From Acidobacteriota bacterium (GTDB lineage Bacteria > Acidobacteriota > Thermoanaerobaculia > UBA5066 > Gp7-AA6), in the NCBI GenBank assembly GCA_027307335.1, contig DAHUXD010000052.1, positions 39,536-103,535 on the forward strand: a stretch of DNA of 64,000 nt, in the 5' to 3' direction. Position 1 is the first letter of the stretch. Each line of letters starts with the position of its first letter. Below are positions 26,602 through 36,238 of the stretch, one piece after another. The notes below the pieces were generated by a model. That model saw nothing but the letters and a program-made list of their open reading frames with translations, did not search any database and was not told the DNA's origin. Made by a program: the position numbers and the translations under genes.

Positions 26602-27597
26602 GTGAGGCGACATCGGAGATCCCGGTTTCCAGGATGTCTCGTGGTCGGGCTGCTCGGCCCGGTCATCGCGGCGCTCTCGCCGCCGGGCGTCTTCGCTCAA
26701 GCGCCGCCCGGCACGCCGCCGGACATCGAGGAGCTGATGCGGCAGGGTCCACCCCCGGGGATGCAGGGCGGTCGCTCCCAGAGACCCGGCGCCCCCGCCC
26801 CTCCAGGCGTCCCGGTTCCGCCGGACTCCCCGCTCATCGCGGCCTTCCAGCGCCTCGAGGCCGCGAAGGCGTACCGGGTCCGCATGGAGATGTCCACGAC
26901 GGACTCCCGCTCGCGCCAATCGATGCAGCAGATGGGCATGGAGCATTTCGACAAGGTCGTCGTCAAGCCCGACACCCAGGCCGTCACGATGCACATGAGC
27001 ATCCCGGCCATCGACACCGGCAAGCCCGACGACTGGGAGGTGCAGAGCGTCATCAAGGGCAAGCGCGCGGCGCGCAAGTTCGACACGCCGGCGAAGGCCC
27101 GCCTCCTCGCGCTCCAGGAAGCAAAGCTCGCTCAGCAGATGGCGCAGGCGGACATGTACGCGGCGATGTCGCTCGCCCAGGCCGCCTTGGGGGGTCCCAT
27201 GGGCTGGATCAGCGGAGCTCTTCAGCTCGCCGGCATGGCGGCGAGCCAGGCGGGGGCGGCCGCGACCCTCAAGAAGGGGCGGGAGTTCTTCGAGTGGACC
27301 TGCATGGACGCGCCGGCCGGCTCGTCGGCGAGCCGATCACCCGACAGCGTGACGTTCACGGATCTCGTGGACCTCGGCGACCGCACCGACGGCGAGGTCG
27401 CCGTGCACGGCTACCGTTTCTTCGTGCGGGAGCAGGGCCAGTATCACGGGCCGATGGAGGTCGACGTCGCGCGCTCGACCGGGCTGCCGACGCGCTTCGC
27501 GATGTCGGAGCCCTCGATGGGCGCGTCGATGGTCATGCACTACTCCGACTACGACCAGCCGGCGAAGATCGAGATCCCGCCCTGTCTGGCGAAGTAG
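26602..27597 (+). CDS. Exported protein of unknown function, possibly LolA/LppX-like
   Basis: The 331-residue protein starts at GTG, chosen because AAGGAGGAGG lies directly upstream; an in-frame TTG six codons earlier lacks this. It has a signal peptide ending in VFAQAPPG and a proline-rich linker (about residues 32-75). The mature domain has alternating beta-type segments and a glycine/alanine-rich helix around residues 185-225. The end HYSDYDQPAKIEIPPC resembles the closing strand of LolA/LppX-type lipid-binding folds, but this is a weak match. It is divergent from the sensor kinase with a 162-bp shared upstream region. Confidence 0.55.
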   Translation: MRRHRRSRFPGCLVVGLLGPVIAALSPPGVFAQAPPGTPPDIEELMRQGPPPGMQGGRSQRPGAPAPPGVPVPPDSPLIAAFQRLEAAKAYRVRMEMSTTDSRSRQSMQQMGMEHFDKVVVKPDTQAVTMHMSIPAIDTGKPDDWEVQSVIKGKRAARKFDTPAKARLLALQEAKLAQQMAQADMYAAMSLAQAALGGPMGWISGALQLAGMAASQAGAAATLKKGREFFEWTCMDAPAGSSASRSPDSVTFTDLVDLGDRTDGEVAVHGYRFFVREQGQYHGPMEVDVARSTGLPTRFAMSEPSMGASMVMHYSDYDQPAKIEIPPCLAK

Positions 27598-27604
27598 TCC
27601 CCGA

Positions 27605-28885
27605 TCAGGGGGCCTGCGCCTCCGCGGCCCCGAGCCAATCGGAGCCTTCGGGCAGAACGAACTGAGACCCGTAACGGCGGTAGGCCGCGGGATCGACGAC
27701 GCCGGGCGGCTCGATCCCGTCCCGCTCGAGCCTCAGGGCGGCGTCGAGCAGCCGGGCGCGAACGCGCAGGATGCCGGCATCCGACGACCCCAGACGTTCC
27801 CGGCTTCGGTCCGCGATCTTCCCCATGCTCTCCTGGACGGCGGCGTCCTGGAGCGGCGGCGACTCCTCGAGGCCCGAGTAGTTCGACGCGCGCTGGCGGG
27901 ACCGGTCGATCAGGTAGTCGTTCTCCCGGCTCGCGACGAAACGGCCGCGGCCGTAGCCGGTCCCATCGTCCGGACGCATGCCGCTCGCCGGGACGCGCGC
28001 CTTCTCGACGAGCCTTTCTTCATCGGAGAGCGGCGCCGACGGGTTCCAGTTCGGCTCCCAGACCATCGTGCGCTCGTCGTCGATCGGGACCCAGGCCTTG
28101 GCCCGCCGCTGCGTCCCGATCGAGGGAACACTCGTGTAGAAGGGCATCAGGAACCGGGTGACGCGCCAGTACCGGCTTCCATCGCCGCGATCGCGGCGCG
28201 CCCCGATCATGACCCCGGCCGGAGTGTCGAGGACGTGCAGCACGGGGCGCGTGTCGCGCGTCGCCTCGTCGCGCAGACGATCGCCCTCGTGGAACGAGAC
28301 CTCCCGCCGGCCGTCGCTCCGGAACCGGGCGTGCAGGAATCCGAGGTGGGCCGTGTCCACGTCGCCCTCGAGGGCCTGGACCCAGTTGCACTCCCGCTGA
28401 TACTTGAGCGAACCGCGGTGCGTTGGGGGCACGAGGGTCCATCCGAGCTCGGGCAGCGGCGGCGGATCCGACCGCGGTCCGAGGTACGCCCACACGACGC
28501 CGTTGACCTCGCGGCATTCGTACGCCCTCGCGCGCACGCCCCGTTCGAGCGGGCCCCCGGCGGGCTCGGTGGGGAGATCCAGACACGTTCCGTCGCCGCC
28601 GAACTTCCAGCCGTGGTACACGCAGCGAACGCCGCCCTCCTCGTTGCGCCCGAAGTAGAGCGAAGCCCCTCGGTGCGGACAGCGTTCCTCGAGCAGCCCG
28701 ACCCGACCCGCGCTGTCTCGAAACGCCACCAGACTCTCGCCGAGCAGCCGCACCCGCTGAGGAGGGCCTTCCGGCGGCCCGACGTCCGGCGACTCCATGA
28801 GAGGGAGCCAATAGCAGCGCAGCAGCCTCCCCATCGGCGTGGCCGGGCCGACGCGCGTGAGCATCTTGTTGTCGGCGGGCGTCAT
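27605..28885 (-). CDS. Rieske non-haem iron oxygenase, alpha subunit type
   Basis: The 426-residue protein has a Rieske [2Fe-2S] motif, C69-P-H71 and C88-x2-H91, followed by a catalytic domain. The mononuclear iron motif Glu173-x3-Asp177-x2-His180-x4-His185 is visible in EGDVDTAHLGFLH. This resembles phthalate dioxygenase-type or demethylase-type ring oxygenases. No reductase or ferredoxin gene lies next to it, so the electron donor and substrate are unknown. It is monocistronic and converges with the exported-protein gene 7 bp away. Confidence 0.88.
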   Translation of the reverse strand: MTPADNKMLTRVGPATPMGRLLRCYWLPLMESPDVGPPEGPPQRVRLLGESLVAFRDSAGRVGLLEERCPHRGASLYFGRNEEGGVRCVYHGWKFGGDGTCLDLPTEPAGGPLERGVRARAYECREVNGVVWAYLGPRSDPPPLPELGWTLVPPTHRGSLKYQRECNWVQALEGDVDTAHLGFLHARFRSDGRREVSFHEGDRLRDEATRDTRPVLHVLDTPAGVMIGARRDRGDGSRYWRVTRFLMPFYTSVPSIGTQRRAKAWVPIDDERTMVWEPNWNPSAPLSDEERLVEKARVPASGMRPDDGTGYGRGRFVASRENDYLIDRSRQRASNYSGLEESPPLQDAAVQESMGKIADRSRERLGSSDAGILRVRARLLDAALRLERDGIEPPGVVDPAAYRRYGSQFVLPEGSDWLGAAEAQAP

Positions 28886-28894
28886 CGGCGCGCT

Positions 28895-28900
28895 ACTGTA
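28895..28900 (-). promoter_or_regulatory. -10-like hexamer (TACAGT) of the Rieske oxygenase gene
   Basis: TACAGT lies 9 nt upstream of the ATG, at the same spacing as in nuoB and the beta-propeller gene. AAGGAG lies just upstream of the hexamer, too far from the ATG to serve as a ribosome-binding site. Confidence 0.4.
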
Positions 28901-29035
28901 TTCTCCTTCGCGACGTCCATCCGCGCCGTGGAGGGAATCTCGCCTCTACTCCCGCGTCCCCGTCATTGCGCGGACGCCTCCGCCGCGGCCGCCGACGAGC
29001 TCGTCGCGAACGCCGGCGACCCTCTTGCCCCCAAC

Positions 29036-29063
29036 CCGGGTTCGAATCCCGGCGTCCCGACCA
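29036..29063 (+). pseudogene. 3' remnant of a tRNA gene (T arm and acceptor strand)
   Basis: CCGGG-TTCGAAT-CCCGG forms a perfect T arm (29036-29052), followed by an acceptor 3' strand CGTCCCG, discriminator A and CCA (29060-29063). No matching 5' acceptor strand or anticodon arm occurs upstream, so this is only a 3' fragment. Such fragments are typically left by integrative elements at tRNA genes. The parent tRNA cannot be named with certainty; a CGGGACG acceptor would fit tRNA-Pro. Confidence 0.65.
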
Positions 29064-29098
29064 AATTTACTCGGAAATCCGACGAGCGCTGCTCGAGC

Positions 29099-29641
29099 CT
29101 ACTTCGGAGGCGGCGGCGGGTAGTCTTCAAACATCTTTGCGAGAGCCTCGGCGAGAGCCTTTTCTTTCTCGTCGGTCGAGCGCTCGGGCTTGAGGGTGTC
29201 CGTCGCAACCCCGCGCCAAACGAGGCTCTTCTGTTTCGTGTCGACCAGATCGACGATCAACGTTCCCACCGGGATTTCCCGCGCGGTCGCGGTGGTCATC
29301 GTCATCCCGCCGCCGTAGTAGCCCCCGTACCAGCCGTAACCCCATCCGGAGTTGTAGTAGTCGATCACGACTTGCTTATCCAGGCGAGCGTGCGCCGCGA
29401 CCCAGAGATCGGGACGATCGTCGTTGCGTACGAGGCCTTTCCTGGTCAGCTCCGCAGTGACCCCGGTTTGGACGCGCTTTGCGAGGATGTCATTCTTGAT
29501 CGAGCCGTCGTCCTTCCAGCTCCAAGTCTTGTATTTCGAAAAGTCCTTCGTCCGGTCCCAATCCGCACTCGTCTGCAAGGTCGAGCAGGCGGTCGCAGCG
29601 ACCAGGGCCAAGATTGCCAGAGTCGCTCCACCACGTTTCAT
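29099..29641 (-). CDS. DUF4136-type lipoprotein
   Basis: The 180-residue protein has a lipoprotein signal peptide with the lipobox ATAC (lipid-modified Cys about residue 19). It is followed by DWDRTKDFSKYKTWSW, a segment typical of DUF4136 proteins. The C-terminal half has a glycine/tyrosine-rich segment and then IPVGTLIVDLVDTKQKSLVWRG, also characteristic. It ends in a polyproline tail. AAAGGAGG precedes the ATG at good spacing. The function of the family is unknown. The gene has lower GC than its neighbours and lies between two tRNA 3' remnants, which suggests acquisition. Confidence 0.85.
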   Translation of the reverse strand: MKRGGATLAILALVAATACSTLQTSADWDRTKDFSKYKTWSWKDDGSIKNDILAKRVQTGVTAELTRKGLVRNDDRPDLWVAAHARLDKQVVIDYYNSGWGYGWYGGYYGGGMTMTTATAREIPVGTLIVDLVDTKQKSLVWRGVATDTLKPERSTDEKEKALAEALAKMFEDYPPPPPK

Positions 29642-30110
<469 letters not shown>

Positions 30111-32708
30111 TTACTTCCCCGCGACCAACTTCTGGAACCTCGGGTTGTTCCGCAGCGGGTCGAAGTTGGGGTCGATCTTTATCCAGCCGGGCGAAAGGTA
30201 GTACGGGATCTTCAGCAGCGGCTCGAGCTGGTCGAGCGCCTTCTCCGGCTCGCCGACGAGAATGTAAATCCGCGCAAGCTGGTGCTGGAGGGCGGGTCCG
30301 TCGACGGCGTCCTTCGCCACGGGAATAAGCTCGACTGCACGCAATCCCTCTCGTATCGCTTCCTCCTTCCGGCCCAGATATGCGAACGACAGACCGAGGG
30401 CGGCGTGCTGCTCGGCGTCATCGGGCGTTGCGCGAAGCTGCTCCTCGAATGCCTTTTTCGCCTCCTCGGCGAACTTGCGCACGTTTGCCGTATCGCCCTG
30501 AAGGGCATACGCCTGCGCCAAGGAGATGGCCCACAGGCCGCGGTCATCCCGAAACGCGCTCGGCGTGAGGCGGAGGAGTAGCTCGCGCTGCGCATCGTCG
30601 AGAAACCAGACAAGGTCCCAGGGGCCCGCCAGGAAAGCCACGAGCGTTGTGGGCTCGATGTCCTTGGACGCAACCGCCCGAACAACCGCCCGAGCCCCGG
30701 CAAGATCTCCCTCCCCAAGGTACGTCATGGCCTTGTTCCCGATCACGACGGGGTTTCCGGGCCTAAGGGCGATTACCCGATCGAGAACTTCGCGAGCCTC
30801 GGAGTAGCGCCGGAGCGAGACAAGCGCATCGCCCGATCCGTATGACCACGGATTGGTTCGCTCAAGCTGGCTGAAGTGTTCTAGTGCCGCGTCCCAGAGG
30901 CCGAGACTCTTTTCGGCCCACGCCGCATTCGATAGCAAGTCGTAGTCTGTCGGTGCAAGGCGGAGGCCCTCCCCGTACTTCCTCAGCGCACCGGCGGGGT
31001 CCCGGGCAACCCAGGCCAGATAGTTCCCTTGGGCGAGGTATGCCTCGGGCAGGTTGGGATCGAGCACCACGGCCTTCTCTGCAGCCTGCCGGGCGCGCTC
31101 CGCCAGCTGAGGAGTGTGCGTGCCCCATTGATAGATCGACGAGCTGGTCTCAGAAAGGCGCGCCCACGCCTGCGCAAAGCTGGGGTCCAGAGCCACGGCC
31201 TGCTCGTAGAAGGCGACTGCCCTGCGCGAATCCGCCTTGCGACCCTTGAGGAAGGCGTCGTAGGCGGCGAGATTCTGCGTGGGAATCTCGGCCAGCCGCT
31301 TCTCCTCGCCTGCCGCAAGAGCCACCCCAAGGGCCTGCGCCACTTTCGATGCGATGTCCGACTGCACCTGAAACACGTCCGTCAGCGCCGCATCGAATGA
31401 CTGCTGCCATTTGTCGGCCGGTGCTCCTGTTTCCCGCACCTCGACCAATTCGGGCATCACATGCACGCGGTTCGTGCCGGCCTCCTTCTGCCACCTCACG
31501 GTCGCCTTCAGGAGATACTTCGCATCGAGTTCTTTCGCGATCTGTTGCGGGGTCTTGGTCGTCTTCTTGTAGGAAGTCGAGCTATCACGCGCAATCACCT
31601 CGATGCCCCCCAGCGAGGTCAGCTTTCCGCGCACCTCGTCCGACATTCCGTCCGCGAAGTAGTCGTCCTCGGGAGCGCCGAGGTTCTCGAACGGCAGCAC
31701 GGCCACACGCTTGAGGCCGCCGGCCGCAGCCGGCCCCTTGTGCGACCGCCTCAGCAGGAAGACGCCCGGGATGGCGATTGCGGCAATCAGGCCAGCAACC
31801 AGGAGGACGCGCCTCTTCCCCGGGGCCGGCGCGACAGCCTGCGCCTCGCTCGTGCCCGCGGAAGACGCCTCCTCCAGGGCAAAGGCGATGTCATGGGCCG
31901 AGTGAAACCGCTGTTCCCGGTCCTTCTCCACGCAATGGCGGACGATGCGGTCGAGGGAGGACGGAATGCCGCCCGGCGTCGCGAGATCCGGCGGGTCATC
32001 GCGCATGATGGCCGCCATCGTCTCGGCAGCAGTCCGGCGACCGAACGCCCTCTCCCCTGACAGCATCTCGTACAGAATCGCCCCGAAGGAGAAGATGTCG
32101 GAGCGGTGATCAACGACGTCCCCCTGCACCTGCTCGGGGGACATGTAACCGACCGTGCCCATGACGACGCCCGGCTCCGTCGCCGCCGTCACAGTTCCCG
32201 CCTCCGTCCCAACGGCGCCCGTCTCCGGCTGCGTCAGTTTGGCAAGGCCGAAGTCGAGGATCTTGATGCGCCCGTTCCTGGTGACGAAGACATTCTCGGG
32301 CTTCAGGTCCCGGTGGACGATTCCCTTGTCATGGGCTGCAGCAAGGCCCTCCGCGATCTCTCTTCCGTATCCAATCGCCTTGCGCGGCGGTAGGGCTCCC
32401 GTGACGAGCTCTGCCCGCAGAGTTCCTCCCTCCAAGAGCTCCTGAACGACATAGGGAGCACCCTCGTGCTGCCCCACGTCGTAGACGGCCGTGATGTTGG
32501 GATGATTCAGCCCACCAGCCGCCTGCGCCTCGCGCTCGAAACGCCTGAGCCGATCGGGATCACTCGAGACCGCAGCGGGCAAGACCTTGATAGCGACGTC
32601 GCGCTTCAGGCGCTCGTCCCGCGCCCGGTACACCTCCCCCATCCCGCCCGCGCCCAAAGGCGACAGGATCTCGTAGGGGCCGAGGCGAGTCCCCACAGCG
32701 AGTGTCAA
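30111..32708 (-). CDS. Ser/Thr protein kinase fused to TolB/FlgO-like and TPR domains
   Basis: The 865-residue protein starts at TTG. The kinase domain (about residues 10-275) is complete: [36 protein letters not shown] and SPEQV. One membrane helix lies at about residues 300-318. The outer part begins with [20 protein letters not shown], typical of the FlgO/TolB N-terminal-like domain found in such fusions, and continues with at least eight TPR-like helical pairs to the end. This architecture is common in Acidobacteriota. The gene fills the interval between the two tRNA-Pro repeats. A TAGAAT hexamer (32727-32732, minus) between the tRNA and the gene may drive it. Confidence 0.9.
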   Translation of the reverse strand: MTLAVGTRLGPYEILSPLGAGGMGEVYRARDERLKRDVAIKVLPAAVSSDPDRLRRFEREAQAAGGLNHPNITAVYDVGQHEGAPYVVQELLEGGTLRAELVTGALPPRKAIGYGREIAEGLAAAHDKGIVHRDLKPENVFVTRNGRIKILDFGLAKLTQPETGAVGTEAGTVTAATEPGVVMGTVGYMSPEQVQGDVVDHRSDIFSFGAILYEMLSGERAFGRRTAAETMAAIMRDDPPDLATPGGIPSSLDRIVRHCVEKDREQRFHSAHDIAFALEEASSAGTSEAQAVAPAPGKRRVLLVAGLIAAIAIPGVFLLRRSHKGPAAAGGLKRVAVLPFENLGAPEDDYFADGMSDEVRGKLTSLGGIEVIARDSSTSYKKTTKTPQQIAKELDAKYLLKATVRWQKEAGTNRVHVMPELVEVRETGAPADKWQQSFDAALTDVFQVQSDIASKVAQALGVALAAGEEKRLAEIPTQNLAAYDAFLKGRKADSRRAVAFYEQAVALDPSFAQAWARLSETSSSIYQWGTHTPQLAERARQAAEKAVVLDPNLPEAYLAQGNYLAWVARDPAGALRKYGEGLRLAPTDYDLLSNAAWAEKSLGLWDAALEHFSQLERTNPWSYGSGDALVSLRRYSEAREVLDRVIALRPGNPVVIGNKAMTYLGEGDLAGARAVVRAVASKDIEPTTLVAFLAGPWDLVWFLDDAQRELLLRLTPSAFRDDRGLWAISLAQAYALQGDTANVRKFAEEAKKAFEEQLRATPDDAEQHAALGLSFAYLGRKEEAIREGLRAVELIPVAKDAVDGPALQHQLARIYILVGEPEKALDQLEPLLKIPYYLSPGWIKIDPNFDPLRNNPRFQKLVAGK

Positions 32709-32737
32709 GAGACGACCGTTGCTGGGATTCTAGAGGA

Positions 32738-32815
<78 letters not shown>

Positions 32816-32877
32816 GAAGAGTGCGCGTTTATACGCGATTCCGCGCGTTTATGCAAAGGGCAGCGGGCGCGAGAGGA

Positions 32878-35061
32878 CTATTTGAGCGTCGCGGAGAGCT
32901 TGCCGCTCGAGTAGTTGAGCTGGAGGACCTTGGTATCGCCGGCCGTAACGTGGGCATCCGTCGTGGCGAACGCCGACGGCATGTCGGGTCCCGACAGCCA
33001 CACCTTCACGGCCGCGAAGCCCGGCGGCACCGAGATGCTCGCGCCGACGGAGCGGGGCTCGCCCTTCTTGAACGAGAACGGGCGGCGCAGAAGGATCTGG
33101 TCGTTCACGGCGACCATCACGTGGCCCTCGGGCATCGGCGAGTCGAACGCGAGCCGGAGCGTCGCGGTCGTCGGCGCGGAGGGCGCCGGGGGCGCTGGCG
33201 CGGCGGGAGCCGTGCCGGACGCGGTCTTCGGCGGGGCCGCCGGAGACGGCGCCGTCTCCTTCTTCTTTGCCGTCTGCTCCTTCGCCTTCGCCGCGGCTCC
33301 CTTCTTGCGCGCGGCCGCCTCCTCGGCGACCTTCGCCTCGTTGATCTTCTGCATCGCCTGGTCGCGCACGGCGGCCGCCTCCGCGTTGGAGGCGTCGAGA
33401 CCCAGCGCATCCTCGGCGTTCCGACGCGCGTCCTCCGGTTTCCCGTCGGCGAGCAGCGTCTTCGCCGCGGTCACGAGGTCCGCGGCCTGCTTCTTCTGCT
33501 CGGAGTCGGCCTGGCGGGCCTTGACCGCGTTCTCGGCCATCTGCGCGTACTTCCGGGCCTCCTCGTTGTTCGGGCTGTGCGAGAGGACCGAGCGCGCCTT
33601 CGCGAGGCTCTCGTCGTAGCGTCCGGCGGCGAACAGCTTCTTCGACTCCTCGAGGGCCTCGCGCCGGTCGCGGACCTCCTGCTCGAGGGCCGGGTCGGAA
33701 TCGGTGGCGGGCTTCGCGGCCGACCGCGCCCGCAGCGCGAAGAATCCGACGATGAGGACGAGCACGCCGACGGCCGCGGCCGTGACCATCCAGAACCAGC
33801 GCGGGTTGACCTCGGCCTTCGCGAGCTTCTTCCAGTCCTGGGGAGCGCCCGGCCGCGCCGCGGACGGCGCCGTCGTCGAAGCCGTCGGCGGAGGCAGCGG
33901 CGGCAGCGGGAAGGCCTCGTCGCCGGGAATCGATTCGCGCGGCGGCGGCAGGTCGGGCACGTGCGCCGTCACGGGCGCTGTGTCGTCGTGCGTCCGCTTC
34001 GGCTCGCCCGCGTCCCCCGAGGCCTCCAGGGCCGGCGGGGGCTCGGCCGGCGGAGGCGGCGGCGGCGCCGAGGCGGTCATCGCCTCCGTCTCTCGGGGCG
34101 CCCCCTGGGCCGCGATCTCCTGGAGGTTGGCGAGCTTCAGCGTCGGCAGGTTCTCCGCCGCGGAGACCATCGTGCCGAGGTCCTGCAGCGCCTTCTGCTC
34201 CTCGAGGTGCGCCTTCAGCTGGTAGAGCGCGAGCGCCATGTCCTTGCCGCGCTGGTACCGGTTCCAGGGATCCTTCGCCATGGCGCGCGCGACGATCGCG
34301 TTGAACTCGGGCGGGACCTCGTGCAGGAGGTCCGCCGGCGGGGTGAAGTCCTCGTGGACGATCTTGTAGGAGATCGCCGTGAGGTTGTCGCCCTGGAACG
34401 GCTTGCGGTTCGTCAGCAGCTCGTAGAGGACCACCCCGAGCGAGAAGATGTCGCTGCGCCCGTCGACCGGCGCGCCGGAGACCTGCTCGGGCGACATGTA
34501 GTTCGGCGTGCCGAGGAACTGGCCGGTCGTCGTCAGGTTCGACGAGGCGACCTTCGCGATGCCGAAGTCGGTGATCTTCACCTTGCCGTCGGTCGTCAGG
34601 ATGACGTTCGCCGGCTTGACGTCGCGGTGGATGATGCCCTTGCGGTGCGCGTAGTCGAGCGCCTCGCCGATCTGGGCGATCAAGTCCGCGACTTCCTCCC
34701 AGGTGAACTTCTTCTTGTCGCCGAGGAGCGTCTTCAGGTTCCGCCCCTCGATGTACTCCATCGCGATGAATGAGGTCCGGCTCTCGGCGTCCTCGCCGAT
34801 GTCGTGGATCGTGACGATGTTCGGGTGCGAGAGGATGCCGGCGGTCTGGGCCTCGCGGACGAACCGCTCGCGGAACTCGCGGGACTCGGAGTCGTCGTCG
34901 TCGCCCTGGGAGTTCCGGATGGTCTTGACGGCGACGAGGCGGCCGATGACCGGGTCCTTGGCGAGGTACACGACGCCCATCGCGCCCTTGCCGAGCTCGC
35001 TCAAGACCTCGTAGCGGCCGAGCTTCGTCACGCGCGCTCCCGCCGCCGGTTTGCCCGACAT
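32878..35061 (-). CDS. PknB-type Ser/Thr protein kinase with single membrane helix
   Basis: The 727-residue protein has an N-terminal kinase domain (about residues 15-275) with [36 protein letters not shown] and SPEQV. A proline-rich linker (about 325-410) leads to one membrane helix at about 420-440. The outer part has a TPR-like helical region and a lysine/alanine-rich segment. It closes with a beta-rich domain from about residue 630. The ligand is unknown. The start is uncertain: ATG at 35061 is chosen, but in-frame ATG at 35094 and GTG at 35106 are possible. It is divergent from fdhD. Confidence 0.9.
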   Translation of the reverse strand: MSGKPAAGARVTKLGRYEVLSELGKGAMGVVYLAKDPVIGRLVAVKTIRNSQGDDDDSESREFRERFVREAQTAGILSHPNIVTIHDIGEDAESRTSFIAMEYIEGRNLKTLLGDKKKFTWEEVADLIAQIGEALDYAHRKGIIHRDVKPANVILTTDGKVKITDFGIAKVASSNLTTTGQFLGTPNYMSPEQVSGAPVDGRSDIFSLGVVLYELLTNRKPFQGDNLTAISYKIVHEDFTPPADLLHEVPPEFNAIVARAMAKDPWNRYQRGKDMALALYQLKAHLEEQKALQDLGTMVSAAENLPTLKLANLQEIAAQGAPRETEAMTASAPPPPPPAEPPPALEASGDAGEPKRTHDDTAPVTAHVPDLPPPRESIPGDEAFPLPPLPPPTASTTAPSAARPGAPQDWKKLAKAEVNPRWFWMVTAAAVGVLVLIVGFFALRARSAAKPATDSDPALEQEVRDRREALEESKKLFAAGRYDESLAKARSVLSHSPNNEEARKYAQMAENAVKARQADSEQKKQAADLVTAAKTLLADGKPEDARRNAEDALGLDASNAEAAAVRDQAMQKINEAKVAEEAAARKKGAAAKAKEQTAKKKETAPSPAAPPKTASGTAPAAPAPPAPSAPTTATLRLAFDSPMPEGHVMVAVNDQILLRRPFSFKKGEPRSVGASISVPPGFAAVKVWLSGPDMPSAFATTDAHVTAGDTKVLQLNYSSGKLSATLK

Positions 35062-35137
35062 CGGATCGGGGTCCCTCCGGGCCGAAATCCCCATTCCCCC
35101 AGACACATACCTCCGGGAACGCGACCGGCCTCCAGAA

Positions 35138-35164
35138 ATTCTAACAGGTTGGACATAAAGACAA
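35138..35164 (-). promoter_or_regulatory. Candidate promoter of the membrane kinase
   Basis: On the minus strand TTGTCT (35164-35159) and TAGAAT (35143-35138) are separated by 15 bp. They lie in an AT-rich island between the divergent kinase and fdhD genes. The spacing is shorter than ideal, so the -35 assignment is weak. Confidence 0.3.
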
Positions 35165-35223
35165 TCTGTATAAGGCCGCCGCTCGGCGGACGCGGACCGC
35201 CGAAAGGGCCCGCGGGGCCGTCA

Positions 35224-35229
35224 TATCCT
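35224..35229 (+). promoter_or_regulatory. -10-like hexamer (TATCCT) of fdhD
   Basis: TATCCT ends 6 nt before the fdhD ATG, with no Shine-Dalgarno sequence. This is consistent with a leaderless transcript. Confidence 0.4.
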
Positions 35230-35235
35230 GCCTCC

Positions 35236-36084
35236 ATGGACGAAAACGATCCCGCCGTGCGCGGCGTGTCGATCCTGCGCATCGAGGACGGGGCGCCGGT
35301 GCGCCGGGACGACCGGGTCAGCGTCGAGGAGCCGCTCGAGATCCGCGTGGGCGCCGAGACCCTGGCGGTGACGATGCGCACACCGGGTCACGACTTCGAC
35401 CTCGCCGCCGGATGGCTCCTCGCCGAGGGGATCGTGCGGCGGCCCGACGAGATCGTGCGGATGGAACACTGCCGCGAGGTGCGCTCGCCCGAGGAGGAGG
35501 GCAACGTCGTCCTCGTGCGGGCGACGGCGGCCGCCGGGGCGACGGACCGGGCGCGCCGTCTGCTCCTGACCTCCTCGTCCTGCGGCCTCTGCGGCAAGGG
35601 CTCGATCGAGTCGCTGCACGGGCACTTCCCGCCCGTGCCTCCCGGCGCGCGGCTCGATCCGGCGGTGCTCTGCCGGCTTCCCGACGCGCTGCGCGCCGCG
35701 CAGGGGAACTTCGCCCAGACGGGAGGGCTCCACGCCGCCGGCGTCTTCTCGCTCGAGGGCGAGCTCCTCGCGTGCCGCGAGGACGTCGGCCGGCACAACG
35801 CCGTGGACAAGGCGATCGGCTCGCTGTTCCGAACGGGCCGCGTTCCCCTGTCGCGCCACCTGTTGCTCGTGTCGGGCCGCGCTTCCTTCGAGATCGTCCA
35901 GAAGGCGCTGGCGGCGGCGCTGCCGATCGTCGCGGCCGTGTCCGCCCCCTCCTCGCTGGCGGTGGACCTCGCGCGCGAGTCCGGGATGACGCTCGTCGGA
36001 TTCCTGCGGGACGGCGGCTTCAACGTGTATTCGGGGGAGGAACGCCTCTCCCCCGCCGCGACCGCTCGATCAGCGCGGGAATGA
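35236..36084 (+). CDS. fdhD: Formate dehydrogenase accessory sulfurtransferase
   Basis: The 282-residue protein carries sulfur from a cysteine desulfurase to the molybdenum cofactor of formate dehydrogenase. The conserved sulfur-relay motif SSCGLCGKGS lies near residues 115-124. Further family segments are TPGHDFDLAAGWLLAEGI, FAQTGGLHAAG, REDVGRHNAVDKAIG and VSGRASFEIVQKAL. The length is normal. No formate dehydrogenase gene is in the window, so its target lies elsewhere. Confidence 0.95.
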   Translation: MDENDPAVRGVSILRIEDGAPVRRDDRVSVEEPLEIRVGAETLAVTMRTPGHDFDLAAGWLLAEGIVRRPDEIVRMEHCREVRSPEEEGNVVLVRATAAAGATDRARRLLLTSSSCGLCGKGSIESLHGHFPPVPPGARLDPAVLCRLPDALRAAQGNFAQTGGLHAAGVFSLEGELLACREDVGRHNAVDKAIGSLFRTGRVPLSRHLLLVSGRASFEIVQKALAAALPIVAAVSAPSSLAVDLARESGMTLVGFLRDGGFNVYSGEERLSPAATARSARE

Positions 36085-36172
36085 CCCAGCCGAGGAGGAC
36101 CCCGGCGAACACGAGGAGCGTCACCGCGAACAGGAACGCGATGCCGATCGCGAGGCACGAAAGGGCCGTCAT
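36020..36172 (-). CDS. Possible small single-pass membrane protein (50 residues)
   Basis: An ATG-to-TGA frame of 50 codons on the minus strand encodes one long hydrophobic helix (about residues 5-33, containing AIGIAFLFAVTLLVFAGVLL) and a basic C-terminus. Third codon positions are strongly GC-rich, like real genes here. It overlaps the end of fdhD by 65 bp on the opposite strand. No Shine-Dalgarno sequence or clear promoter precedes it, so it is uncertain. Confidence 0.35.
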   Translation of the reverse strand: MTALSCLAIGIAFLFAVTLLVFAGVLLGWVIPALIERSRRGRGVPPPNTR

Positions 36173-36224
36173 GCAGTGGTTTGAGACCCGCGGTTCGCAT
36201 CGTCGCGAGGCGCGGACGCTTCAA

Positions 36225-36230
36225 TATAAT
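36225..36230 (+). promoter_or_regulatory. -10 box (TATAAT) of the EF-G-like gene
   Basis: A perfect TATAAT ends 8 nt before the ATG. Transcription would start about 1-2 nt before the start codon, and there is no Shine-Dalgarno sequence. No convincing -35 box is present. Confidence 0.55.
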
Positions 36231-36238
36231 CCCCGCCC

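Noticed and set aside
28970..29063. A complete class II or selenocysteine tRNA ending at the 29036-29063 T arm
   Set aside because: CGGACGCC at 28971 can pair with the 3' acceptor region only with a bulge, and no anticodon arm or TCA anticodon is present between them. Only the 3' part is supported.
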